A stretch of DNA of 64,000 nucleotides from Theocolax elegans (taxonomy: Eukaryota; Arthropoda; Insecta; Hymenoptera; Cerocephalidae): assembly GCA_026168455.1 (NCBI GenBank), contig CM047428.1, forward strand, positions 85,888,594 to 85,952,593, read 5' to 3'. Position 1 is the stretch's first letter, and the number at the start of each line of letters is the position of its first letter. The translations under genes were made by a program, and so were the position numbers. Of this stretch, positions 48,148 to 59,660 are shown one piece after another. The notes beneath the pieces are model-generated. The model was not told the DNA's origin, did no database searches, and saw only the letters and a program-made list of their open reading frames with translations.

Positions 48148-48478
48148 GATCACGAATCTAATGTTATATTTTGAAAATAGTTCCAAATTTGTAGAAATTC
48201 GACAATACGGTAAAATTTAGAGTCAAGTTTACAGAGGAAGTTTTCGGGGTTGCCTTTGGGGAATATGACCGTAGATTCGTGATCGGCTACCCTGAAAACC
48301 CGCTCTATCAACTTATCTCTAAATTTCACCGTGTTGTCGAATTCCTAAAAAAAATAGTGTTCTTGGAGATATACTCACCTCTGGTGAGTGAATTTTCAAA
48401 ATCTGACCTCAGATTCATGATTAGCGACCTCAAAAACCTCTTATATCAATTTTTTATGAAATTTCATTGCCCGCATGG
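48148..48478. repeat. Three related modules in mixed orientation
   Basis: Modules at 48267-48345 and 48405-48478 are direct repeats 138 bp apart, sharing GA-CC-AGATTC-TGAT, ACCCT/ACCTC-AAAACC and AAATTTCA segments. A third, at about 48148-48240, is in inverted orientation: AATTCGACAATACGGTAAAA against AATTCGACAACACGGTGAAA. Between the direct modules, ACTCACCTCTGGTGAGT forms a 7-bp hairpin (48372-48388). The 83-codon frame through modules 2 and 3 reflects the repeat. Confidence 0.6.
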
Positions 48479-50450
48479 GTCTGATTCGCACATATCTACC
48501 TTCAATTTGGCCCTAGCCAGTAGACCGTAGAAGAATATCCTGGTGATCCTAACATTAAGAAGGTTGCATAGCGATTGTCATCGACCGAGCAAAAAAGTAC
48601 TATATAGTTATACATTTAATAGAATCTCTTTGAAAAAAGTTAGCACGGAAAACTAGATGGTGCAAAACACGGTGCAAAGCTTTTTAAAGGTGTAATATAC
48701 GCCCAACACTTTTTAATGATAAATCTTCTATTTAAACTATTTAAATTTTGCGTATAAAATAGTGTATGCCGCTAAATAGAACTAATAATTAACACATTTC
48801 GTTCGGTCTTAAATGAACGAATAAATGAACATGATAAATCAAAAACAGAAATAGTGTTACATTAAATCTTTTCCAGGTTGCTCTGTTTTTATGATATATG
48901 ATCTTATTTCCAATATAATAATCAAATTTTTTAAAGCGTGGGAAATTTGAATTTTTGAATAGTTTTGACATTAATTCACTTTATTATAGATACAATAAAG
49001 AACAAGTTGGAAAAAATGTATTCTATTTTTTGATTTACTTATTCAAAATATTTATTTTTTGAAACGAAAGAAAAAAACATGAGTTAACTTTTAAAACATA
49101 AAATTATAGAAACGATTGAAATTGCATAAAAAAATATTCGTAAAATTGATGAAAAAAGGAAAAGGAAATTTAGTTGAGCAAAAGACCATTTCACGTTCTC
49201 CAAATAGTATAACGTTCGGATGAACCAATTCATCGAAGGACACTTTTTTTAACTCGACTCTATTTTTCACCGATAAAATATATTTTTGTGTATATTGCAT
49301 CAATAAACATTGTATTCAACGTCCAAAAAATAAAAAAAATACTAATATATACAACGCTGTTGAATTTCCGCGCAAAAAAATTCAGTTTCAATTAAAAAAA
49401 AATGTCCACCTTTTCGAACGAGTGTACGAAGAAAAAAAGAAAAATGTTAAACAAACAATATTTTAAAATGGTATATATTGATTTTGGGTATTAAATATAA
49501 TATCGAGGGTCGCACGCTCGTATTAACCAGTTTTTACGAGAAAAGACTGACTTCAACTAAGTAATTAAGATGAAATATTTTGTAGGAATACTACTAAGTA
49601 AATAAATAATGATCGATAAAACTAATAAAGACAAAGTATCTTTATTAGTTGTAATACACTCGAATGTCTGATGAAATAGTTTAGTTCAAGATTTTTGTCC
49701 CCGGTATTTCTTACAAAGGATTCACAGGGTTTACGGGTGTACATTAAACAATTCTATATGACATTTCGCGGATCGTACATCATTTCGATCGAAAAAGACA
49801 CACGCGGAAGCTTTGTCTTTTCTAAGCTTTGATCTTTTAAAATAAGCTTGGTGATAGATCCTGTCGATATCTGAGAAATTTTTCTTACCGTACGTTTGTG
49901 TACTATTGACAGCCAGACTGAAAACTCAGGGAGGTGGTGTACCTGCTTTAAAATTTTTATTAACGGATTGATCTGACTATTAACAAATTACATTCATCTT
50001 GGTATTTCACTTATTAACCAGGTAGCTTAATCTATACCTTCAAAATACTTTAATTTACTTTTTCTCTTTTTATTTAATTCGTTGCTCGCATGTAAATAAT
50101 TTTATTGTTTGCTTATTTCGATCGAATTATTCAGTTGAATATACTTTCGAATTTCTATCAAGTTTCAGCTTGAGTATATAATTTTTTTTAACAAACCTGT
50201 TTTATACTTAATTTTTTTTACATATTAAAATGGTTTCAAATGTTTTCAAACGATTCAGAAACTTTAAAAAATCACAGAAGGAAAGAGTCACAGATGTGTC
50301 GAAGAACGCATAGCACGACAGTACTTTGCTCCGAAAATATGTAATTTTTACAAACTGAAAAAATGATGGGTGAGAAATCGGTACTAAAAACAAAGACCCG
50401 CTATAATCAGGTTCAGCGAAATAAAATACGAAATTCATAGTCGAAGGGTA
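48479..50450. other. AT-rich DNA
   Basis: No supported feature. Short minus-strand frames (48789-49303, 50208-50438) have no domain. Confidence 0.5.
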
Positions 50451-50795
50451 ACCGTCAAAAGGTCAGTTGGTTTAGTCAAAGTTCCGAAGCACGTGGTATC
50501 GGTGCGAGGTGAGGGTTAGATCCACCAAACCGAGTACGAGTCGAGTTTAAAGTGTTCGGAACCGCATCGTTACGAGGTACCTCGAGCAGCAGCAGCAGCA
50601 GCGATGTTTACCAGCCACGTGACACGCCGCGGGTGGCCGAGATATCCGCTACTTGCAAGTTCGGTTTCGCTCAACCTGGACTGGACTTGACACTTCGCGC
50701 CAACGTTCAATTCAACGGGCTGCGTACCCGCTTATTAAACTGCCAACCTGTTTTCACACTCCCTCCCCTTACGATCTCCCCCCCCCCCCTTCTCA

Positions 50796-50848
<53 letters not shown>

Positions 50849-50880
50849 GCTTCCGGTTTGATGTATTTAGTAATTGATAA
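50451..50880 (+). promoter_or_regulatory. CpG block with (CAG)n, C-run and (CT)n
   Basis: GAGGTGAGGG (about 50503-50513) resembles a splice donor. A CAG/AGC repeat at 50586-50603 is followed by CpG-rich DNA, a 12-C run (50778-50789) and a CT tract (50798-50845). The 111-codon frame (50552-50887) starts at a TTG and contains a serine run and SLSLSL repeat. Candidate regulatory or 5' UTR DNA; a coding role is not supported. Confidence 0.3.
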
Positions 50881-52396
50881 CTTGTAAAAATTTTTAAATG
50901 ATGCGTTAAAGAACATTGGTTACTGTTTATAGGCAGTATATCAACGATACTCGTCCTGAGTTAATACGTATACTTGTACTTTCAGATTTATTAAACAAAC
51001 TTGAGTTACTTCTATTTCGATATGAAAAACGACTATGCAATACTTTATAAATAACCCAAAAATTAAGTTTTCACCGATTAGTGTGAATACAACTTTACGT
51101 GTATTGCTTGCTTATTCTTATCTTCCAATTAATATTGACTACGTTCACTACGGTATTCATCTTCTGCATATGAAGTTTAGGCAAACTTAAATTAATGCTG
51201 AAATTAATTTTTTTTAACGTATGAAATCTAGATTAATAGAAAAAAAAACATATATGTATTTAAGATTTGAACTTCCTATCTTCTACTTCTAAGTCTTATT
51301 TTACTTTTTTATTCATTCAAATTTTAAATGTTCAAAAAACTATATTTTTAAATTATATCTAAGACATTAATTTAAGTTTAGCTAAACATCCTGTAAATTT
51401 TCAATTAATATTTTTACAAGTTTAGGAAAGACTCATTTATTTTTTAATCTTCTGGAAAATGGTGACGATTCTCTAGATATAACCAGATAGTGTAGAATAT
51501 AATGTAATTTTTTTTACCAGCATTTATTAATTTTATGTTAAAATTTATTTAAATAATGTAACGTAAGAAATCTTACCTTGGCTTTAGGATAGAAAATTGG
51601 TTTTAAAAATGTATCTCACTAATTTGACACTACATCATTCGAGTGATAATTTTAACATAAAAACTTGAATTATCATTTGCAAAGCATATCGTATTTTATA
51701 TGAAATACGTGTATAAAGTAACGTAAGAAAAAATATTTCAAATTTAATACTGTTCATTTTACTTATCCAATTTATACTTTTCAAGACGTTTCTTATATTT
51801 CTATTTCCAATAGGATTATCGACGAAATTAAATATGTAATTTTACGTCGTTGCTCTTGCTCATGGATTTATATTAACATACATCTATCGAAAACATGAAC
51901 ATTTCTATAGCCGATCAATAATTACAGACGGACAATTATTTCAATGTTTAACTAAAAAACTTTTAATCAAAATTATAGGACTTTTAAAAGAAAATAAAAT
52001 GCGCCTTAACACAATTTTAATTATAAAAAAAGTTCAATAAATTAATTTCGTATGATAAACTTTTTTATCAAATATTGTTACTAATATTTGTTACTTCTGT
52101 TACTTTTTTCAACGAACTGATATGTCGAGACTATGTTTTTTTTTATAAATTTGATTAAAAATTTAATTTAAACTTTGTATCGAGTTTGTGTTCGTTTACG
52201 TTCCTATTAAATCGAAATTTAGTTATTTTATTTTATTGTCTTTAATAGGTTTAAAATTAATGTATATTAACGTCACTGGTATTACGTTAAAAGTATATTA
52301 ATTTTTTTACACCAATTTAATACAATTTTTTTTTTAATATTCTCCATATCCATTATCTGAAATGTCAAATTGAATTTAGAAGAAAATTAACGCTTA
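50881..52396. other. AT-rich DNA
   Basis: No supported feature. Confidence 0.55.
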
Positions 52397-52621
52397 CGAG
52401 ACAAAAGTACTTGTTATTTTACGGTAAAATAGTAAAAATCTGACTATTTTAATTGGTAGACTACCATTTTTTGCAGTTTTCAAAATAGTGAAGTTTTGCT
52501 CGTAAAATAGTGATTTACCCTGGTAAAAGTATCACTCGGTTTAAAACAGACCATTTTGCTAGAAAATGGGTATAAAAAATAGTCTATTAATCGCTTGCCG
52601 TGAAACGCTTTTTTCTCCGTG
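52397..52621. mobile_element. Possible decayed MITE of the CACNGAGAAA group
   Basis: The right end, reverse complemented, reads CACGGAGAAAAAAGCG, close to CACTGAGAAAAA. Inside, GACTATTTT and ACCATTTT-type segments occur in inverted orientation near both ends. The left terminus and flanking duplication are not clear. Confidence 0.35.
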
Positions 52622-53240
52622 GGTATCCGTTTTATGAAATTATCCTATTCTCAAATTTATTTTAATTCTCTAATATTTGAGTTCTCTGACATAATTTTTC
52701 TAAAGATATATGTATATGTGTATAATTCCATTTTAAAAGTTCGTTCTTTTAATTTTATTTTTCGCGATCACAGTCATTTTGATAAGGTTAAAAATAGTTT
52801 GCAAATCGATATTAACATAGAATAGCTGCTTTTTTATTAACAATAATAATAATGATAATTTGGCGAAGATAGTGGGAAAATTCGTTCTTTTGCAAAGAAT
52901 AAACTGTATTGTAATTAAAAAATACCTATTGTTTAGTTAACTAATGGAATCTATTTTCATCCAGGGCAAAATAATTTCTGCTTTTTTCATCCCTTGACAT
53001 CAAGTAGATATTAAAAATTAGACTATTACCTAAAGTGAAAGAATGTCTATTTCATAGGTACCGTCTAGCGGACTGGCATTTTACCTTTAAGATTTATCTA
53101 AACTCTTAACAAAGTAAATTTTTACTTAATAAGCTTTACTTTATTGTCGATGCACTTATTTAAAAAGAGTTGACGTATTGCAAAATTTAAAAAGCGAATA
53201 TTAATCGTAGTTATTATCGTATTATTGAGTGGATGAGAAT
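52622..53240. other. AT-rich DNA
   Basis: No supported feature. Confidence 0.5.
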
Positions 53241-53900
53241 TTTCAAAATTTGAATAGACAGAAATCGATCACTATTTCGCTTCGATTGAACGAGGTACAT
53301 TCCAAGTGGCATAGCCTTCCATCTCGGGTGGAAGGGAGGGAAAGACAAGGGGAAGTAAGAAAGCTCGAGAGCGAGGTATACCGTGGGATGGCAAGGCAGG
53401 CACCGTCTACCAGATAAAAGTCTCGTTAAATCGTGCACGCGTGTGGGTGTGCGGACAGCCGGCATCGACGTACAGACGCACAACTATATAGACGCAAAGG
53501 TGATTTCCAATATATATAGAGAGAGAGGGGTGGGGTGGGGGGGGGGGGCGATGGTGGAGGGGAAACGATCGGCAAAAGGTATTTTCCATATATAGACGGC
53601 TCGGTGGTCGAAACGTCGCATCTACGCATATGGCGCCGCATGTTTATTCATCGCGCACCCGTTCATTACCCACATGACAATATTGGATGATGGGAATTGC
53701 TTGTATCCCGGGACACGCACCATTTGATATGCGGGCCTCCTACTCCTCCCGGCTTTCCGACCCCGATCCTCTCCCTTCCCTCTCCGTATACACGCGTACG
53801 AGCAGAGCAGCTCGCGAATATAGTTCTGACGCTCCGGGTCTTTCGTGTTGGAATCCAACTAACAACCCTTTCCTTCCACCCTTCTCTCCCTTTATTTTTT
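53241..53900. other. CpG-containing block with G-run
   Basis: GC rises over 53280-53880. A GA run is followed by GGGGTGGGGT and 12 G (53527-53548), a G-quadruplex-capable tract. Many overlapping frames on both strands, the longest 159 codons (53687-54166) and pyrimidine-rich, show no domain. Confidence 0.45.
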
Positions 53901-56465
53901 TCAAAAAATATTTCATACCACTAACGCGCCCACTCCATTATGAATTTGCGATATTGAAAATTTTATACCCGAGCTCCTACTTCCTATGGAGATTTCTCCG
54001 AATTTCAATGTTTAAGGATCCTTTTCACCGGCCAGTTGTTTTTTACAACCCTCTCCTGGTCAAAACAAATATATTGATTTTACGATCTTTACCTATGGTT
54101 CATCAGCCTACGTACCTCCCTTCACTCTTTTTTTACGACCTTTGCAAATACCACCGGTCGGACTAAACATTGTTTTTCTCTTCTCCTCCACTACCCCTCT
54201 CCGCCGGTGCAACTCCAATTTCGAATGTACACTACGACTTTGATATTTTTCAAATACGTTCGTTATCGGTTATTCAACGATGAATTTCAACTTCTGCAGT
54301 CCGATCGTCTACCGACATTCAAGTTTTATTTTAACCGTTCATTATTTATTTATATTATATAGGGTTGTTTCAAAACTCTTTCCAGTAATTCACGTTGCTT
54401 AATCATTTCATCGCTTTGTAGGTATTTTTTCGATCAAGATTTTCATGACGAATGATTAACTAAAATTGTTATCAGTGCGAATATAAATTAACTTTATTAC
54501 AAAAAATAACATTTCATTTGACATAAATAATGAATTGATTATTTTAATAGTTTGGGCGAAAAATGTGTCACTCTTTGACAATTTGATAAAATGCTTTTTC
54601 TCGTGTTTTCTAGTTATTTATTATGGAGTAAAACTCAAATTTTTTCCCGTTTACAGTTTTTCAAAAATATGTATGTACAGTGTATCCAATTCATATAATT
54701 TATTTTTAAATTTACCTTGAAGTTTCAAATGATTCTTCTTTAAATTACGAACAAATCCTTGAATGATTATGATTTTATAGTATAAAATAGATGTTATAAA
54801 ATTTGTTATTTTTAAATTTCTATAAACTTGTATAAAAAATTGAAAAATACTAAGTAATTGTTTAATCATAACTTTAAAACTGAACACGTAGACGCTCGAT
54901 ACGAAAATTATGTTGTAGACGTCCTTTTTCAAAATCATTTAAGATTACTGAAAAACATCCAAATTTGTTAATAAAATCGAGCAATATCAATTTAAAAAAT
55001 GTTTCGACGCACTGCATAAATAAAATTTCAAGCGATTATAAATAAAACGCGAATTAATATCGAATTTCACAGTTGAATATTCGCACAAAAAATAAAATTT
55101 CGTGATTATTAATATAAAATTTGACAAAGTATATTCGATCCAAGTAAATTAATAAATACACTTTGTTAATTTACATAAACGATACATTTATTTTAATTTA
55201 ACGCATCGATTAAAGTTTAATTAAATTAATAATTAAAATTATAAAATTAAATTCTGTACAATAATCTACACGTCGATTATTATTTTGCAAACATTTCTCT
55301 TTGTAGATTATTAGTGTGTTAACAATTAGAAAAAAAATACGTTAGCAATCAATGTTCTTAAGATTGATTTAAAAGAAACCCGTTCCTTTTTCTTTAACGA
55401 ACAATTATACACGTCCTTAACATAAATCAGTAAGGCAACTCATTTGTAGTTAACAAGTTTCTTAACTGCAATACAATCTTTTTCTTTATTGCAGATTCGC
55501 GGGAGTACATAAAATTGTTTTACGATTACGCTCTTCACTCTCCTCGCTTAATTATCATGATTTCAATAACAACGTTACGGAAAATTAAAAAAAAATTATA
55601 GTTATCAGCGTGAAGTGTGTAAATTTTCTTGAATTCGTCTTTCTTTTTTTGTTAATGAAAATTTTTGTTCATTTCGATGTAGGATAAGCCAGTGGCGTTA
55701 CACAGCTATTCCATCAGAGTGAAACTCTCGGTGTATCTCTTGGCTTTGTTCTCTATTGTTAATTGACGAGTTGCTCGAATCAATATTAATTTACAATGGA
55801 TCGAGTTATCGCTTATCCTTTTACTTTACACTTATTCGTCCAGGATTTTCCCTTTACTTTGTTTATTTCTTTTTTTTCCCTACAAAACCTTCTGACTTTC
55901 CATTGATCATCTAATTTAGATGGATAGTTTTAATATACGAATTTTCCTCTCGAGCCAAATATATATATATATATATATAAACATATATAAATTGATGTAG
56001 CGATATTAAATGTAATATTGATTTATAACGTTATTCATCATTACCTTTACTTTATAACCAACTGGATATCCCATTACTTTTAGTTTTTATTTTCCTTCAC
56101 TAAGAAAAATATTTTAATTTTATCTTTTTTTCACTAATTAACATTTTTATTAATCATATTTCTGTGATGTATGATTAGTTTTAAAACCGTATGTAAACTT
56201 TAATATTTTAGAATGCTTTGAGCTCAAAGTTTATTCTATATACCTATTTTTGTATCTGTAAACACCGGTGATAATGTAGAAGGAAAGTTTAACCAATAAT
56301 AACAACGTGTATCGAATATTTTTGTTAAAGTTTACACTCCGGATTAATTTTACCGACCGCTTTGTTCGTAGCGCATTTAAAATAATACCGCTATTTTGTT
56401 TTTTCAATCAGTTTCAAATTTTGTTGATTATGCAATAAAGTCTGTGAATAGCGAAAAACAATTTT

Positions 56466-56466
<1 letters not shown>
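53901..56466. other. AT-rich DNA
   Basis: Contains a TA run (55960-55979). TATATAGGGTTGTTTCAAAA at about 54355 looks like one end of a mariner-type element but has no partner. No gene seen. Confidence 0.5.

Positions 56467-56506
<40 letters not shown>
56467..56506 (+). repeat. (CT)n microsatellite
   Basis: Pure CT run of about 40 bp. Confidence 0.95.
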
Positions 56507-56507
<1 letters not shown>

Positions 56508-56902
56508 ATTATCGAATTACAAAATTGCATAAAGTTGGAGATAATTAACGTTATGAAAGTTTGAGAAAACGTTGCCTTCTATATTTATTTACAATCTCCA
56601 TTCGAGTGCCTAAGGAGAAATATTTAGTGGTTTCTGAGAATTTTACAATAATTTTGGTACGCTTCCAGTTTAGGATCTAACGATTGCTTTGGACGGAAAT
56701 ATCAAGAAGAGGGAATGAGAGAGAGAGAGAGAGTATCTCGGTATAAAGTTTAATTTATCAAGATTTATTTATGAAAGATCTCAAGAAAAGTAATGAATAT
56801 TTTTTTCTATATTTTTATACACAGGTGGGTCTTCGATAAAGAAATGACAATGAATCTTATTATATAATTATTAGATCGGTAAAATAGAAGGTTTGTAATC
56901 CG
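56507..56902. other. AT-rich DNA with short (GA)n
   Basis: GA run at about 56717-56734; otherwise nothing. Confidence 0.5.
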
Positions 56903-57243
56903 TTTTGTCGGACCCAAATTACAGGAATCTGCACCTGTCAATCCAAAAATTATATCGAAAATATTGAATTAAAAATCTGAATAACATTCATGCGGATACT
57001 TTAAAACATAAGAAAGGGCATGACGTTTTGATTCGTTTAGAAAAAATAATTTTTAAATAATAATTGAATAAACAATTATTGGTCGGTAATTATTAGTGAA
57101 ACAAAGGCATAAACTTTCAACCCAAACATCGTAATCAAATTATGGATAAAAAAAATTTGGGTATATTATTTTTTTAAAAAACGTATTCATTGTTTTGTAA
57201 AAAAAAAGTAAAACATGACCATTTTCTGATTCCAACATCCCCT
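56903..57243 (-). mobile_element. Diverged inverted copy of the GGGGATG-family MITE
   Basis: On the minus strand it begins AGGGGATGTTGGAATCAG and ends GCAGATTCCTGTAATTTGGG followed by TCCGACA. It follows the complete copy at 7731-8096 throughout (shared ATAATTTGATT, TCACTAATAATTA, CAATATTTTCGATATAATTT segments) with many substitutions, so it is much older. TAATCC flanks both sides on the plus strand and may be the target duplication. Confidence 0.8.
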
Positions 57244-59030
57244 TAATCCATGCAAGGAAAAAATAGTTAAACAAACAAATTTAATAATGATTTTTCTAAA
57301 AAGGATTTATTTAATTATAACTAAAGAAATTGAAATAATTTAATAATATTATTTTAACGAACGAGCTAAAAAAAGTATGTTTTGTACAGTCCTACATATT
57401 TCACCGTTATAGAATCACTAATTATTAAATCGAGTTTTGGTACCAGTTAACCTATTTGCAAAGTGATTACTATCAAGATCCAAAATCTACTTACCCATGT
57501 CGGAGATCAAAATACTACTTGGCAAATATTCAAATAATCGTAGTAATCTAGTGCGTGACTCACCTGTAACAGACAAATTGAAGACTTTAATTAATTGTTA
57601 TTAATCACATGTACTATTGTAGGTAAGGTCACTTATTCATCATAAACTTTTGAATTCTATTGCTTAAAGCATCAGTTTCTAGTTTAAAAAAATGTTGCAT
57701 AATACGTTTGATTTTTATAAAAATTATTGTATAGCCAAATGAAATATTTGTACCATTAAATGTACATTGTAATAAACATTGCTATAAAATAACATTTAGC
57801 TTATAAATTGTTAAAATTCTTGGTAATTTTAAGTAACATTCACGACACATCTTGCAATAAAATTTGCACAACTGAAATACTGTATTTCTCTATAATAAGA
57901 TTGACCGATAAATTGTGTCGATATAACTACATTTTTACTTTGATCCAACCGTGTCATAATAAAAATTCTAATGGCAACAATTATGTATCACTCATACGAA
58001 AATAACTTTTTTATTGTTATTGTAATTATACGCTTAAGATCGATTAAACTTGCTGTGAAAAAGGTTCGCAACACGAGTTGTAGTGTTTTACAGAGTTGCT
58101 AAATATAAATCGATCCAAACCGTATAGGTAATTACAAAATCAAAAAGAAAATTATTTTCGTCTGAGCTAGACATCTGAAATTTCTTGATCATAAACAATT
58201 GGGTGTTTTAATTAAAGTAATTTAAAAAGATAAAAGAAATTGAGCTGCGGTGAAGCGTATATTATTGTTAAATCAAAAGTAAGAAATATTCAAAAGTACT
58301 TCTTTTACTTGGAAATAATAAAATCTGAGCTAGAAAATAAAATTATAGATTCGTAATTATTAATATTGAAAAAAATTATTTTCTCCCTCATTTCAGTGAT
58401 CAATTCCTCATCTTAATTGTTTTAAGTGGATGTCAAATTCGTCATATTACTATGTAAGGCATTTACAAACTGAGAAGTACTGTTTCTACAAAAATTCATC
58501 TCAGTGGAGTTCATTTACAATTGTGTACTAAAGCTTCGAAGTGATTTATTACATCAAATATTGAAACTTATTTTAAATTGCCAAATTACAGTTTAGAGCA
58601 AGTAAAATTTTAAAAACAATGTATCTCGTGAATGAATCTACCTATCATCATGCACAATTATAATTTGTCTCGTGGTTATCTTGAATTGCGACTATCAATT
58701 AATTAATGTAAGATTAGTATTTTCCAGTCGATAAATAACACGGATGGTAACGTACCGAGTTTGACATCCCGGGTCTTTATATATAAATATAAGCTTCATG
58801 ATTGATACTGGTTTTATTAAGACATTATTGTTGAAATAACTAATAACTTTCTAGTTTGGTCCAACGGTAAGATACAGCTACAGTTCAACTTAAACTTCTT
58901 CTGAATAATAAATGACCAAATATTTGTTGCAACTATTTAAAATGAAAATGACGTAATTATGTAGGTGATTGCATTAGCAACGAGCACTCAGAAGTGGTGA
59001 TACCCAAACGAAACGAAAACAAGTAAAACA
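57244..59030. other. AT-rich DNA
   Basis: No supported feature. Confidence 0.55.
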
Positions 59031-59134
59031 TATATGTCGTACGGAACGGAGGAAGAATGCAGATAGAGAGGATGAGGAGGATATAGAATACAACGATACC
59101 AATGCACATGTAATAGTTGTCCCGACATGAGGGA

Positions 59135-59137
<3 letters not shown>

Positions 59138-59206
<69 letters not shown>

Positions 59207-59210
59207 GAAA
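59138..59210 (+). repeat. (GA)n microsatellite, longest in the window
   Basis: About 72 bp of GA with one GGG interruption. Produces the SLSLSL frame on the minus strand. Confidence 0.95.
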
Positions 59211-59660
59211 GGCTAGTTGATCCGCAGGATTAGTTCGAAACATGAAGCTGACCGTATAGTGCGTAAAATTATGCGACAGCAGCAGCACCAGGAGCCACCG
59301 AGGGATTCCACATTGAACGATCGACGAGGAGTGTATATTTGCCTATCGTTAGTAATATATTTATTCGAGGGAAGAGAGAGGAAGAGAGAGGGAGAGAGAG
59401 AGAGGAGGAGGGGAGCCTCGGGGCAGCGATTCTCGAAGCGCACAACGGTTCGGTTCGCGGTTCTCGATTAATTAACGACCGCGGGGCTTGCGCTTTCTCT
59501 CCCTCCAACCCTCTCTCTGGAGCACGCGGTCTGCGTGTATGCCTCATCGATCCGCGGGCTTTATAAGCCCGGGCGCATCGATCGGTCTCTTTATACCTCT
59601 AACCAACCGAGGATGCTACACGTTACTTTTATCATCTCCCTCTGAGTCTACATCTATACA
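59211..59660. promoter_or_regulatory. CpG-rich block with TATA-like palindrome
   Basis: GA repeats (59380-59412) lead into CpG-rich DNA. GGGCTTTATAAGCCCGGGCG at 59556-59575 contains TATAAG on the plus strand and TATAAAG on the minus strand, framed by GGGCTT/AAGCCC. GA tracts plus a TATA element in a CpG island resemble an insect promoter. The direction cannot be decided and no initiator is convincing. Confidence 0.3.

Noticed and set aside
53687..54166. 159-codon plus frame
   Set aside because: Pyrimidine-rich DNA with few stops, no domain, and several equally long overlapping frames on both strands.
54355..54400. TATATAGGGTTGTTTCAAAA, resembling a mariner inverted terminal repeat
   Set aside because: No matching end in inverted orientation and no transposase remnant within about 1.5 kb.
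55725..55735. CTCTCGGTGTA, matching the right end and TA of the 35564 MITE
   Set aside because: No left partner at MITE distance; an 11-bp match in 64 kb is weak.
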